64,000 bases of DNA from CAVTQZ01 sp963737015 (GTDB taxonomy: Bacteria; Actinomycetota; Acidimicrobiia; Acidimicrobiales; UBA8190), in NCBI GenBank assembly GCA_963737015.1, contig CAVTQZ010000001.1, positions 2,480,001 to 2,544,000 on the forward strand, written 5' to 3'. Every line of letters starts with the position of its first letter. The stretch's first letter is position 1. The notes under the pieces are model-generated. The model worked only from the letters and a program-made list of their open reading frames with translations. It made no database searches and was not told where the DNA came from. A program made the position numbers and the translations under genes. Below, in pieces: positions 24,090 to 33,256 of this stretch.

Positions 24090-25937
24090 TTACCAACGGA
24101 CGACGAACGGCTCGGCATCGGTGGCACGACCTTGCGGATACGTCCAGCCCACCGATCGAAGTCGTGCGGTAGGAAGCACGGTCAAGTCTCCGTGCAGAGA
24201 CGGCAACGTGAAGCTCACCGAGATGTTCTGCGTCTTCCCCGCTTCGACATTCACCGGGCTCGCAACCAGGAACGCCGGGCCTTCGGGCCCGGAAGCTGCG
24301 AGGGTGGGATCACCCTTTACCTTCACGTCGGATACGCCGGCCGGAAGATCGAGCGCCAGCAGCCCCACATACTGCCCGTAGGCCGTGTGCAGCCCGGGAT
24401 AAGGCCCCGCGATGAACTGCGACTGACCGGCAGGAGTGTGATTAGCCACGCGGAAGTCGAGAGTCGCGCGTGCTTTTCCGCGTGCAGTACCTATGCGCAA
24501 TGACGCGGCGACGTCCAGGTACTGGTCGAGCTTGTTGCCTCCCGTGTTGACGATCGCCGCGAGGAGCGAGCTCGAAGACAGCTGTCCCGCCACCCCCGAC
24601 TCTCTCCATGCAGCCTCCGCGCTCGGAGATGCCGACCACATCAGCAGATGCCGGCCCCCGGTCGCGCCGCTCATGGAGCCCGCGAGCGACTTGAGATCGA
24701 GCGACTCGCTGTCGATCGCGTTGAAGACACTGTGCGCCAACGCGCCCAGCTCATCCTGGCGCGCCGCTTGCGCTTCGGCCTGCTGCAGCGATGTGGACGC
24801 CGAGTCGGTGAGGCCTATGTACTGGTCGTGGGTCAGCAACTGGACGACGTTCTGGGCACCAACCGAAGAGCCGTCCGGCAGGGTGACGTCGCCCGTCACT
24901 TGGAGCAATTGCTGTAGCGCCTGTACGTCCACAGCGATCACGCCGTCGACGTGTTCGGATGTGGCCGCCTCCCACATGCGCGCAGCCAGCGGTGCATTCA
25001 CGTCGAACTGTGGAGTGAAGCCGAGACTGCGCCAATCCTCTCCAAGGGCGAGCGAGCCCCACCGTGCAGCCAGGTCGCCGCCCACCGACACCTCGCCGGG
25101 AGAAAGGCTGAGTGCGGTCACCGGTTCGAGACCCGTCATGTGCACCTGGCCGTCCGAGGTCGTAAGCAGACCCGCTTCGAGAAACGCCCCCGATCCGGCC
25201 CGCATCTCCGCCGGGTTCGCCATGAGCAGCAGGTAGTTCCGGGGACCCTCGAGAATCGAAGCAGTGGTCCGCGCGGCGGCCGCGGCGTGTCCGAGCTTGG
25301 AGCGGACATCGGCTATCTGCGCCACGAAGTTGGCACGCTTGGAGGAAAGGGGCCACACGAGCGCATTCGGCCCGGGGTTGAGCCTCGCCAGCTCGCCGTC
25401 GGTCGACTGGGCCACAGCGGCGAGCCTCACCAGAGTGGACACACGGGCCTGCCCGGCATCATGCGGAGCCTGCAGAACACCCCGGATCTGCTGCATGGCG
25501 CGCGCTCCGATGCCGGAGGCCCGCTCCGCGGCTTCTGACAGGTCCCGAACCGAACGAAGCTGACGGCCGATCACCGGGAGCACGTCGAACGGCGCTAGAA
25601 GAGGCGAATGGAACAGGCCGTCCGCCGATGCGAACTTGCTCGACGCGGCTCGGAGGGGGGCGAGCGCGTCCTGTGAGACGAGCTGCGAAGCGGAGAGCTC
25701 CGCCTTCGCTTCTTGGACGTCGGCGATTCCGCTCGAGGCGTCGAGCACTCCGAGCACCACGACGACGATGGCGCCGAGAACCCACAGCGCTATGAGCCCG
25801 AGGACCACCCAGAGAAGGCGCCTGCGATTTAGACGGCGTGGTGCGGGCCACCGCAGGGACAGGCGGAGCTTGCGCTTCGGGGGCGAGGAGGGCGAAGGCG
25901 GCTCCTTGCCCAGGGAGCGGTACAGGAGGTCGCTCAA
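24090..25937 (-). CDS. DUF4012 domain membrane-anchored protein
   Basis: Protein of 615 aa: a basic, proline-rich cytoplasmic N-terminus (about 1-38), one transmembrane segment (about 42-64), then a large extracytoplasmic region. The stretch GPRNYLLLMANPAEMRAGSGAFLEAGLL and the later VDVQALQQLLQVTGDVTLPDG mark the DUF4012 family, which occurs in actinobacterial and Chloroflexota surface-polysaccharide loci but has no established reaction. It overlaps the phosphatase gene by 4 nt (ATGA), so the two are probably co-translated, placing it in the exopolysaccharide set. A LytR-like role in attaching polymer to the wall has been considered for look-alikes but is only inference. Confidence 0.85.
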   Translation of the reverse strand: MSDLLYRSLGKEPPSPSSPPKRKLRLSLRWPAPRRLNRRRLLWVVLGLIALWVLGAIVVVVLGVLDASSGIADVQEAKAELSASQLVSQDALAPLRAASSKFASADGLFHSPLLAPFDVLPVIGRQLRSVRDLSEAAERASGIGARAMQQIRGVLQAPHDAGQARVSTLVRLAAVAQSTDGELARLNPGPNALVWPLSSKRANFVAQIADVRSKLGHAAAAARTTASILEGPRNYLLLMANPAEMRAGSGAFLEAGLLTTSDGQVHMTGLEPVTALSLSPGEVSVGGDLAARWGSLALGEDWRSLGFTPQFDVNAPLAARMWEAATSEHVDGVIAVDVQALQQLLQVTGDVTLPDGSSVGAQNVVQLLTHDQYIGLTDSASTSLQQAEAQAARQDELGALAHSVFNAIDSESLDLKSLAGSMSGATGGRHLLMWSASPSAEAAWRESGVAGQLSSSSLLAAIVNTGGNKLDQYLDVAASLRIGTARGKARATLDFRVANHTPAGQSQFIAGPYPGLHTAYGQYVGLLALDLPAGVSDVKVKGDPTLAASGPEGPAFLVASPVNVEAGKTQNISVSFTLPSLHGDLTVLPTARLRSVGWTYPQGRATDAEPFVVRW

Positions 25938-26488
25938 GCCTTCGGCTCGATGAGATCGACCAAGCGACCGACGAGGTTTTTCAAATCGACCCCGGTCGAT
26001 CGACAGACGGCGAGCCCTCCGTCGATGGGGTCTTCGACGTCATCTGCCGGCGACCAGCCCATGAGGTCGCTGCGACGACGGTCTGCACCTATCTTCTCGA
26101 GCCAGGCCGAGAGTGACTGACCACGCGAACGTCCTCCCAACGACTCTCCCCTGCGCACGAGCTCCTTCAGGGTGAAGGTACGCGGCCAGGCGGAGGGATC
26201 GAGCGAAACGACTTCGCGGACGTGTTCGCGGGCCATGCCGAGGACGAGATCGGATCGCGCTATCGCTTCAGCATCGAGAAATCTGCTGCGGTGATCCGCC
26301 ATGTCCAACCCGTCGTTGCCGATCACCTGAACTGCGCTGGGGGCGATCGCACGGTCCCCGCGGAGTGTGCCGGCGGACTCGACTGTCAGATCGAGCTTGC
26401 GCGACAGCACCGCGTGTCCCAGATACGCCTGGGCCATCGGAGAACGAAAAACGTTACCGGTGCATACGAAAAGGACATGGGTCGTCAC
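25934..26488 (-). CDS. Low-molecular-weight protein-tyrosine phosphatase (Wzb-like)
   Basis: Protein of 184 aa with the LMW-PTP P-loop CTGNVFRSP (Cys9 to Arg15, C-x5-R) and a C-terminal DVEDPIDGG acid motif (the general-acid Asp). The usual second Cys of the loop (CxGNxCRS) is replaced by Val-Phe. Located upstream of the DUF4012 gene in the exopolysaccharide locus, it is the likely phosphatase for the BY-kinase at 12297-13811, removing phosphate from its Tyr cluster to allow cycling during export. Cytosolic. Confidence 0.9.
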   Translation of the reverse strand: MTTHVLFVCTGNVFRSPMAQAYLGHAVLSRKLDLTVESAGTLRGDRAIAPSAVQVIGNDGLDMADHRSRFLDAEAIARSDLVLGMAREHVREVVSLDPSAWPRTFTLKELVRRGESLGGRSRGQSLSAWLEKIGADRRRSDLMGWSPADDVEDPIDGGLAVCRSTGVDLKNLVGRLVDLIEPKA

Positions 26489-26518
26489 GAGTATCGACCT
26501 TCGCTAGTGGGGGCGCGA

Positions 26519-26932
26519 TTACCTCGGATCTGCGGCAAGCTCGCTTAGTCGCTTTCTAGCCGCTGCCCTCTTGCATGCGCTCGCGAGGTCGGCCCCCTGC
26601 TCTACCGTCTCGGCTGACCATGGACCGAGCGGCCGGTCGGGCGCCACGCCCGCGACCACCAGGGGTATTCCGTGGTGCAACGCGCAGACGACACCGAACT
26701 CCGACTGGGCGAGCGTGGCCAGGGGACGAGCCCGTGTTGTAGCGATCACGTCGAATCCCGCATCGAGCGGGCAGGTGCGGCCCTCGATCAGGGCGTTGCA
26801 CGGGAAAGAGGGCTGGCCGGGCTCATGGCAGCGCAACACCGTGCACCCGGCGTCGCGCAAAGAAGATGCAGCCTGTTCGATCGCCCACTCGTGAGTACCG
26901 ACCACGAGAACCCTCGTCCTCGTGGTCGGCAT
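26519..26932 (-). CDS. Hypothetical protein with receiver-like N-terminus
   Basis: About 137 aa from the ATG at 26932; longer versions starting at 26989 or 27019 are open and cannot be excluded because no start has a clear ribosome-binding site. TRVLVVGTHEWAIEQAASSL and the following CDAGFDVIATTRARPL look like the alpha/beta start of a receiver or Rossmann-like fold, but the Asp residues of a response regulator are missing. Three Cys residues (LRCHEPG, FPCNAL, RTCPLD) could bind metal. Family not recognised; lies between the phosphatase and histidine kinase genes on the same strand. Confidence 0.6.
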   Translation of the reverse strand: MPTTRTRVLVVGTHEWAIEQAASSLRDAGCTVLRCHEPGQPSFPCNALIEGRTCPLDAGFDVIATTRARPLATLAQSEFGVVCALHHGIPLVVAGVAPDRPLGPWSAETVEQGADLASACKRAAARKRLSELAADPR

Positions 26933-27046
26933 CACCTGCCCCGCCTTTGACCGGTATCCCCAGTCCCCCCGTGCCTCGGGATCCGCCATGCGGGCCAGTG
27001 TGACGGCCCGATGACACATTGATGACTACGCCAGACCAAAAGTCGC

Positions 27047-29554
27047 TCAACTGGCTGGCCGGATGGTCCCGACACGCCGGCCGGGGTCCTCCTCGGAGGG
27101 GGCCGGGCGACCGTCTCTTCGGTCGACTGCGGGGAACCACATCGTGAAGGTCGTCCCACGTCCCGGCGCGGTGTCGACGGTCACATGACCTCCGGAGTGG
27201 GTGACGAAGGCCTGAACCGCGAAGAGACCGAGGCCGGTGCCGCGCCCCTCGGACTTGGTCGAGAAGAAGGGCTCGAAGCACCGCTCGGCGGTCTGCTCGT
27301 CCATACCTTCGCCCGTGTCGATGGCCGAGACCGACACGAGCGCGGGGGATGATCCTCGGCTTTCCTCGCCCTGCGCGAACCCGGCCGATACTCGCGTTCG
27401 CAGGACGAGACTCCCGCCAACGGGCATCGCGTCTCGGGCGTTGATCGCCAGGTTGAGCACGGCCCGCTCGAAATCCGATTGGTCGAGCTCCACCAGTGCG
27501 CCACTCGGGGCCGGGTCGAGCTCCAATGCGACGTCGTCCCCGACAATGCGCTCCAGCATCGGTTGGATCGCAGAGAGCACCGAGTCTGGATCGAAAAGGA
27601 CCGGTTCGCGCGCCCGATCGCGGCCGACAGCGAGCAACCGAGCCGTCAGAGCCGCAGCGCGCTGTCCTGCGCGCTGGATCGACTCGACCTCCGTGCGCCA
27701 ATGGTCATCCTGCCCGGGTCTGTTCGCCAGCAGTTCGGTGGATCCGAGGATCACCGTGAGGAGGTTGTTGAAGTCGTGAGCGAGTCCGCCGGCAAGACGC
27801 GCCATGGCGGCGAGCCGCTCGCTTCGGTGCATCTGTTCGAGCACACGGTGCCTCTCGGTCACGTCCTCCGCGACGACCACGATCCCCGAGACCTCTGCAT
27901 CGTTTCCGAAAAGAGGTGCGCTCGAGACCGACAACTCGACCGTCTGGCCTGTCAGGCTGCGGACGTGGAGGTCCACGCCGACCGATGCCTCGCCGTGGCT
28001 GGTGCGCTCGAGAAGGTCCTCCCATACATCGCGCGAGTCGGCGTCCACGGGGACCCGGCGAGGAGCGGAAAGATCGGCCGAGCCGTCGAACAAGGGGTGG
28101 GCGGCGCTGTTCCACCACCTGGCCTCACCATCGGGGGAGAGCTCGGCTATGGCGAGGGGCGAGGACTCCACGACAGCCCGCAGGCGCCACTCGTTTCCGC
28201 GAACCTCCTGGTAAAGGTGCGCGTTCACGAGCGCCACCGAGGCCATCTGCGCGAGCAGCACCAGAACCGACTCGTCTTCGGGCCCGAAGCTCTCGGACCC
28301 GTCGCCCTCGACGACGATCACGCGGTGACTGCTGTGCGTCGGGTCGGGCACAGGGACCGCCACGAACGCCCAGTTCTTCCCCGAAGGCTCCAAAGAGGGG
28401 TCGAGCCTCGTCCCCGCAGGAACACCCTCGAGATGGGTGGGCGTGGATCGCACGGGTCCGTCGAGATCGATGACGAGCTGGCACGCTTCAGGGACCAGGT
28501 TGCCGAGCTCTCGAGGTCCCACACCGGGTGAAGCGACCAGGCCCATCACCCCTTCGTCGTCGGCCTCGGGCAACGGGTGGTCCGCCACCTCCTCGATCGC
28601 CGAGGTGAGCGATGACAGGAGACCCGACCGAGTGGGATCGCTCTGCTTTGGCGCGAGGGGGATGGTGCATACCGATGCCCGTCGGGCTGCGAGCACTCGC
28701 CGGGCGTGGTCGGCCACGACTGTGACGATCTCCGGTTCGGCCAAAGGCGCGTTCACCGCCAACGCCGCTTCCATGAGCCGTCGAAGTTGATCGGCTCGGG
28801 CGATCGCCGACTCCTCGGCCTGGCGGCTCTCTCGCCACAGGAGGACTCGCTCGATCGCGATCGCGACTCGGTTGGCGAGGCCGTGCGCCGTCTCGAGGTC
28901 GGACCTCCGATAGCCGCGGCGACCGGGTGAGGTCACGAAGCTCAACGCACCGAGCGCGAGGCCCCGGATGTGAACGGGGACGATGAGCATCGACTCGATC
29001 CCGGGGGCCGGCCGCGCATCCGTACGCGTCCCCGGCAGGAGGAGTGTGCCTTCGTGCGCGGCTCCCGGTGGCATCGACGAGAAGACCTCGTCGTGCCCGC
29101 CGTCGATGACCCGCCTCACGAGCATGTCGCCCTGGGGGTGACGGTGGACCGCGTCCTTCGGGAGCCGGACCACCGTTTCCTCTGCGTCGGGATAGCCGAG
29201 GGGTGCGGCGCCCGACCCGCCCGGGGCTGGTCCGAAGGAACGACCTCTGTGTCCCCCTGTCATTCTGTGGACGTCGCCTGACTCGTCCAACAGGTCCACG
29301 GCGAACCAGTCCGCGAACGTCGGGACCACCACGTCGACGAGCTTCCCGAGCGCGTCCTCATAGGACTCCAACGCCCCGGCCATTTCGTCACCGGCCCGGG
29401 CGAGGATAGAGAGGTGCAGGCGAGCGTGCTCTGCCCCCAGCCTGCTACGGCGCTCGACCTTGAGGAGATTCGACCGCTGTCGCCAGAGGAGCAGGACAAG
29501 GCTTCCCAGAGCAACGGTCACCCCTGCCAACAAGTAGGCGAGGACAACCGCCAC
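27047..29554 (-). CDS. Membrane-tethered GAF/PAS sensor histidine kinase
   Basis: Protein of 835 aa: one N-terminal transmembrane helix (about 3-24), a coiled segment, a GAF domain (about 55-235), a second GAF-like domain (about 250-450), a PAS domain (about 460-580), then the kinase core. The phosphoacceptor His is in GGLAHDFNNLLTVI (the HDFNN subclass often paired with hybrid kinases), the N box is LNLAINARDAMP, G1 is DTGEGMDE, F box CFEPFFSTK and G2 GRGTGLGLFAV. It has no receiver domain and no response regulator beside it. The signal is unknown. The start at 29554 leaves 11 nt to the downstream end of the acyl-CoA synthetase frame on the same strand. Confidence 0.93.
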   Translation of the reverse strand: MAVVLAYLLAGVTVALGSLVLLLWRQRSNLLKVERRSRLGAEHARLHLSILARAGDEMAGALESYEDALGKLVDVVVPTFADWFAVDLLDESGDVHRMTGGHRGRSFGPAPGGSGAAPLGYPDAEETVVRLPKDAVHRHPQGDMLVRRVIDGGHDEVFSSMPPGAAHEGTLLLPGTRTDARPAPGIESMLIVPVHIRGLALGALSFVTSPGRRGYRRSDLETAHGLANRVAIAIERVLLWRESRQAEESAIARADQLRRLMEAALAVNAPLAEPEIVTVVADHARRVLAARRASVCTIPLAPKQSDPTRSGLLSSLTSAIEEVADHPLPEADDEGVMGLVASPGVGPRELGNLVPEACQLVIDLDGPVRSTPTHLEGVPAGTRLDPSLEPSGKNWAFVAVPVPDPTHSSHRVIVVEGDGSESFGPEDESVLVLLAQMASVALVNAHLYQEVRGNEWRLRAVVESSPLAIAELSPDGEARWWNSAAHPLFDGSADLSAPRRVPVDADSRDVWEDLLERTSHGEASVGVDLHVRSLTGQTVELSVSSAPLFGNDAEVSGIVVVAEDVTERHRVLEQMHRSERLAAMARLAGGLAHDFNNLLTVILGSTELLANRPGQDDHWRTEVESIQRAGQRAAALTARLLAVGRDRAREPVLFDPDSVLSAIQPMLERIVGDDVALELDPAPSGALVELDQSDFERAVLNLAINARDAMPVGGSLVLRTRVSAGFAQGEESRGSSPALVSVSAIDTGEGMDEQTAERCFEPFFSTKSEGRGTGLGLFAVQAFVTHSGGHVTVDTAPGRGTTFTMWFPAVDRRDGRPAPSEEDPGRRVGTIRPAS

Positions 29555-29615
29555 GGATTCCTACGCTAATGCCGCTGGGCGTGAAAACGGGGTGATGCCC
29601 GATCAGGGGCCCCGC

Positions 29616-31101
29616 CTACGAACCCCCCGGGCGCACCATGCGGCGCAGGGCCTTGCCCGCGAGGCCGATCGGGAGGTCCTCGACGAACCGGATCTCGGTC
29701 GGGCACTTGTAATGGGCAAGCCTGCTGGCGCAGTGCGCCTTCACTTCGTCCGTCGTGAGAGCGGCCCCCGGTGCCTGCAACCACGACGGCCTCCACCGCC
29801 TCCCCCGTCGCCGTATCCGGCTTGCCGACCACCGCCGCTTCGGCCACGCCCGGAATCTCGAGGATCGTCCGCTCGACCTCACCAGGGAAGACGTTGAAGC
29901 CGGAGACGATGACGAGATCCTTCTTGCGGTCCACCACGAACAGGTCGCCGTGCTCGCCGACCACCCCTATGTCGCCGGTGCGCAGCCAGCCGTCGGGGGT
30001 GAGAACCTGCGAGGTGGCCGGATCGTCGTTCCAGTAGCCCGCGAAGACGTTCGGGCCTCGCACCCAGATCTCGCCGGGGTCACCTTCGAGGGCCTCGCCC
30101 CCGGTCTCCTCGACCAGTCGAACCTGGACGCCGGGAAGGGGCCTGCCCACCGACCCCGGCTGGTTTCGGCCAGTGCCGAGCGAGGTGGCCACGCCCGGGG
30201 AAGCCTCGGTGAGCCCGTAGCCCTGCCAGACGGGTATCTCGAAACGCCGCTCGAAAAGTTGAGCGACCTCGTCAGGCAGGGTCGCCGCGCCCGAGACAGC
30301 GTGTCGGACCGAGGCGAAGAGCGATCGCTGCTTCTGTGCATCCTCCGCCGCTGCGCGTTCGGCCGCGTCGGCCCATGCGGCGAACATCGGGGGCACCCCG
30401 ACGATCACGGTCACTCCGAGAGTCGCCACGAGATCCAGAGACCGCTGTGCGTCGAACCGTTCCTCTAGGACGACGGCCGCACCCGTCGCGAGGACGAGCC
30501 CCAGCGCGACGTTCAAGCCGAAGATGTGAAAGAGCGGCACGGAGGCGAGCGCTATGTCCTCCCGGCGCAAGGTGTCGGGAACCCCGAGCATCTGCTTCAG
30601 GTTTGAGACGAGATTGCAGTGGGTGAGCTTTGCGGCTCGCGGCGCTCCCGCGGTGCCCGACGTGAACATGAGACAGGCCACTTCGTCATCGGTGCGTTCT
30701 GTGACCGGGAGTTGGTCGATGGAACTGCCCACGGCCATGCCCCGCAGTTCCTCCTCCGAAGATTGAAGCTCATGAGCTTGCTGCGCCGCCTGTCCGCCTG
30801 CGAGAAGGACGGTGGCTCCGACCGTCGAAAGCTCTGCAAGTAGCTCCGAGGCCGGGCTGTTCGGATTCAGCGGCACCGCGACCGCACCGGCGGACAGAAC
30901 GCCCAGGTAGGCGAAAACGAAGTCGGCAGAATTCGGCCACGCGATCGCAACACGGTCTCCGGCCGAGACCCCGCGCTTCGAAAGGTTCTGTGCGACCGCG
31001 GCGCTCGCGCCGCGCACCTCGCCCCAGGTGTACCACCTGCCCCGGTCGAACAGTGCGCGCGCGGACGACGGGTGCTCGTTCACGAGCGTTGCGAGGTTCA
31101 A
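29616..31101 (-). CDS. Acyl-CoA synthetase / AMP-dependent ligase, frameshifted near the 3' end
   Basis: ANL-superfamily adenylating enzyme of about 495 aa once repaired. Visible motifs: MFTSGTAGAPRAAKLTH (P-loop), GYGLTEASPG, GWLRTGDIGVVGEHGDL and the hinge DRKKDLVIVSGFNVFPGE split by family spacing. About residue 450 the frame changes: the original frame runs into a random Arg/Pro-rich tail ending at 29566, while the +1 frame reads APGAALTTDEVKAHC and LPIGLAGKALRRMV, including the catalytic Lys, ending at 29616. Dropping one base near 29760-29775 restores the protein. Either a real inactivating mutation or a sequence error. It overlaps the upstream SAM-hydrolase-like gene by 4 nt. Confidence 0.88.
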
Positions 31102-31991
31102 CCGGCCGCTCCCCCCGATGTCCCGGCTGCTCGCTGTGAGCGCTCACCATTCGTCACGGCCGGGTTGCGGATCTCGAGGACATCTCCGGGGCGCACGCCG
31201 AGCACGGTAGCGGCGGAACGACCTTCGCACACAAGAGCGAGACGCGCGTTGGAGTCGACGATCAGCCCGAGCCCTGTTCCGACGCTGAACGAGCTCGCCC
31301 TGCGCGCCCTGTGACACTGCGATGACGCGTCCTCGTCCTCGACCTCGACCTCGAGCGAATCGGCGAGGCCCGCCGCCTCGGCATCGGACGCGGTCGCTGC
31401 GAGCTGCACGTTGCCGAAGCGGTCTATCCAAAGCACCTCGGCACGAAGCTCGCCGGCGCCGAGCTCCAAGAAGGGAGCCTCCAAGTGGACGAGGCTCGTG
31501 TGATCGACGATTCGACCTATGTCGGCGAGCTCGCTGCCCGACCAAAGGCGCGCTGCAATAGGGGCGAAGAGGTCCCGGCCGTCGAACGTCGGGCCGGCCC
31601 GGGGGGGCCTGTACGGCCGCTCCAGTTCGGCTGCGGCGATCGCACCGCCCAGGGAGTCGATCGCGAAGCTCAGCACGCCGTTGTCGGGCGCCACCAGGTA
31701 CCTCGGGCCTCCTCGGTCTGCGACCTCGACGGCCACGGCGCGCCGTTCAGTTCCGACGCCCGGGTCCACAACAGCGACGACCACGCCGGGACCGAGGTGC
31801 GGCGCCGCGCGCTCGAGAGCGAGAGCGCCCTGGCGGACGTCGAAGGGCGGAATCTCGTGAGTCAGGTCGACGACCATGGCAGAGGGGGCATCGCGGACTA
31901 TCACCGCGCGCATCACCCCGGCGAATTCGTCCTCTGTTCCGAAGTCGGTGAGCAGGAATACCGTTGTCGCCGCTTCCGCCGGTTCCTCTAT
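31098..31991 (-). CDS. SAM hydroxide adenosyltransferase-like protein (DUF62, chlorinase/fluorinase superfamily); no usual start codon
   Basis: DUF62 proteins turn S-adenosylmethionine and water into adenosine and methionine. The core is seen: VVVAVVDPGVGTERRAVAVE, LVAPDNGVL, and RFGNVQL in the C-terminal domain. The indispensable N-terminal motif FLLTDFGTEDEFAGV is encoded upstream of the first conventional start (GTG 31916) and in frame with it, yet between the in-frame stop near 32039 and 31916 no ATG, GTG or TTG occurs. ATA at 31989-31991 would give a normal-looking N-terminus (about 297 aa). So the start is rare, mutated or mis-sequenced. It lies just after the HTH gene, on the same strand. 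Confidence 0.82.
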   Translation of the reverse strand: MEEPAEAATTVFLLTDFGTEDEFAGVMRAVIVRDAPSAMVVDLTHEIPPFDVRQGALALERAAPHLGPGVVVAVVDPGVGTERRAVAVEVADRGGPRYLVAPDNGVLSFAIDSLGGAIAAAELERPYRPPRAGPTFDGRDLFAPIAARLWSGSELADIGRIVDHTSLVHLEAPFLELGAGELRAEVLWIDRFGNVQLAATASDAEAAGLADSLEVEVEDEDASSQCHRARRASSFSVGTGLGLIVDSNARLALVCEGRSAATVLGVRPGDVLEIRNPAVTNGERSQRAAGTSGGAAG

Positions 31992-31998
31992 GGGTGGC

Positions 31999-32202
31999 TC
32001 AGCCCGCCCGCGTGTAGCGGTCCGCCAAGTACCGGTTCACGTCCTCCTCACGAAGGCGGAAGGACTTGCCGACGCGCACCGCGCGCAGACCCCCCGAGTT
32101 GATCAGCCGGTACACGGTCATGTTCGAGACCCGGAGTGTCTCTGCAACCTCGCGGACCGTCAGGTAACGGGTGCTCGTGATTTCTTCTGTCAGTGGAATC
32201 AC
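31999..32202 (-). CDS. Excisionase-family small helix-turn-helix DNA-binding protein
   Basis: Protein of 67 aa with a MerR/excisionase-type winged helix: YLTVREVAETLRVSNMTVYRLI (helix-turn-helix), then GGLRAVRVGKSFRLREEDVNRYL (wing). It follows proC on the same strand, the same position as the small HTH gene after proC in mycobacteria (Rv0500A), which supports a conserved chromosomal regulator rather than a phage excisionase. Target unknown. Starts at 32202. Confidence 0.88.
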   Translation of the reverse strand: MIPLTEEITSTRYLTVREVAETLRVSNMTVYRLINSGGLRAVRVGKSFRLREEDVNRYLADRYTRAG

Positions 32203-32277
32203 CCCCTCCGCCTGTGGCGACTGTACGCCAATGTGGCCAATGTTGGAAAGGGGCCTTCAGGGCCTTTCAGCTGACGA

Positions 32278-33078
32278 TCAACTGCCCAGCTCCCGCGATC
32301 GCTCGGCCGCAGCACGAACGGCCTCGATCATCGCCCCTGCGACTCCCCTCGCCGCGAGCACGTTCAGGGCCGCCTCTGTGGTCCCGCCCGGAGAGGTGAC
32401 ACGCTCTCTGAGGACAGCAGGTTCCTCGCCCCCTTCGAACATCATCTTCGCGGCGCCGGCGAAGGTCTGAAGGACGAGCAAGCGGCTTACGGACTCGGAC
32501 AGTCCTAGCCCCACCCCGCTTTCGATAAGAGCCTCCGCCACATAAAAGAGGTATGCGGGCCCGGATCCCGAGAGGCCGGTGACAGCGTCGAGGGCGCCCT
32601 CGGCCACCCGTACCACCTCGCCGACCGCACCGAGAATCCGCTCCGCCCACAAGAGCTCCGCCTCGCCGGCTGCCGAGCCCGCTGCGAGCGCTGAAGCCCC
32701 CGCCCCCACGAGAGCAGGTGTGTTCGGCATCGCTCTCACGACTGCCGTCGATGTGGGCAGCCACGATTCGAGACGCTCGATCCGCACTCCCGCCATGATC
32801 GACAGCACGCGCTTCATGCCGACGCGGCCGACGGCCTCGCACGCGCTCTCGGCCTGCGGCGGCTTCACCGCCAGGACTGCGCCCTTCGCACTCACGGGTT
32901 CTTCGTGCACCGCGACGTCACCGATCGAGTGTGCGAGGATCTCTCGTCGTCGTGGATCGGTTTCGGCCACCGTGACGGAGCTCGGATCCCATCCCGATGC
33001 GACGAGCCCACGGACCAAAGCCGTTCCCATGTTCCCGCCGCCCACTACCAGCAGTTCGTACACACGGGCAGGGTACAT
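32278..33078 (-). CDS. proC: Pyrroline-5-carboxylate reductase
   Basis: Protein of 266 aa catalysing the NAD(P)H-dependent last step of proline synthesis in the cytosol. N-terminal dinucleotide-binding GGGNMGTALVRGL, then AVKPP, RAMPNTPALVGAGASAL and the C-terminal dimer/active-site signature GLSGSGPAYLFYVAEAL and TSPGGTTEAALNVL are all present. Length is standard. Followed by the small HTH gene, preceded by the YbjN-like gene. Confidence 0.97.
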   Translation of the reverse strand: MYPARVYELLVVGGGNMGTALVRGLVASGWDPSSVTVAETDPRRREILAHSIGDVAVHEEPVSAKGAVLAVKPPQAESACEAVGRVGMKRVLSIMAGVRIERLESWLPTSTAVVRAMPNTPALVGAGASALAAGSAAGEAELLWAERILGAVGEVVRVAEGALDAVTGLSGSGPAYLFYVAEALIESGVGLGLSESVSRLLVLQTFAGAAKMMFEGGEEPAVLRERVTSPGGTTEAALNVLAARGVAGAMIEAVRAAAERSRELGS

Positions 33079-33256
33079 GCCGTGTTCGCTCGGGTACAGT
33101 CGGCGGTGTCTCGCGCGATGAGGCCCGAAGAACCCCGGGCGCCGCTCGCACTTCCCCGATAGAACGACGCCACCGGCTCTTCGGGCCTCGGCCGCGACGT
33201 TACCGCGGGTGAACCGCGGTGCGAACCGGTGGAGGAAAAGGCGATTGCGGGCTCCG

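Noticed and set aside
33079..33256. Looked for the small bS22-type ribosomal gene that accompanies proC and the HTH gene in mycobacteria
   Set aside because: No Lys/Arg-rich frame of that kind is present here or in the HTH-proC gap.
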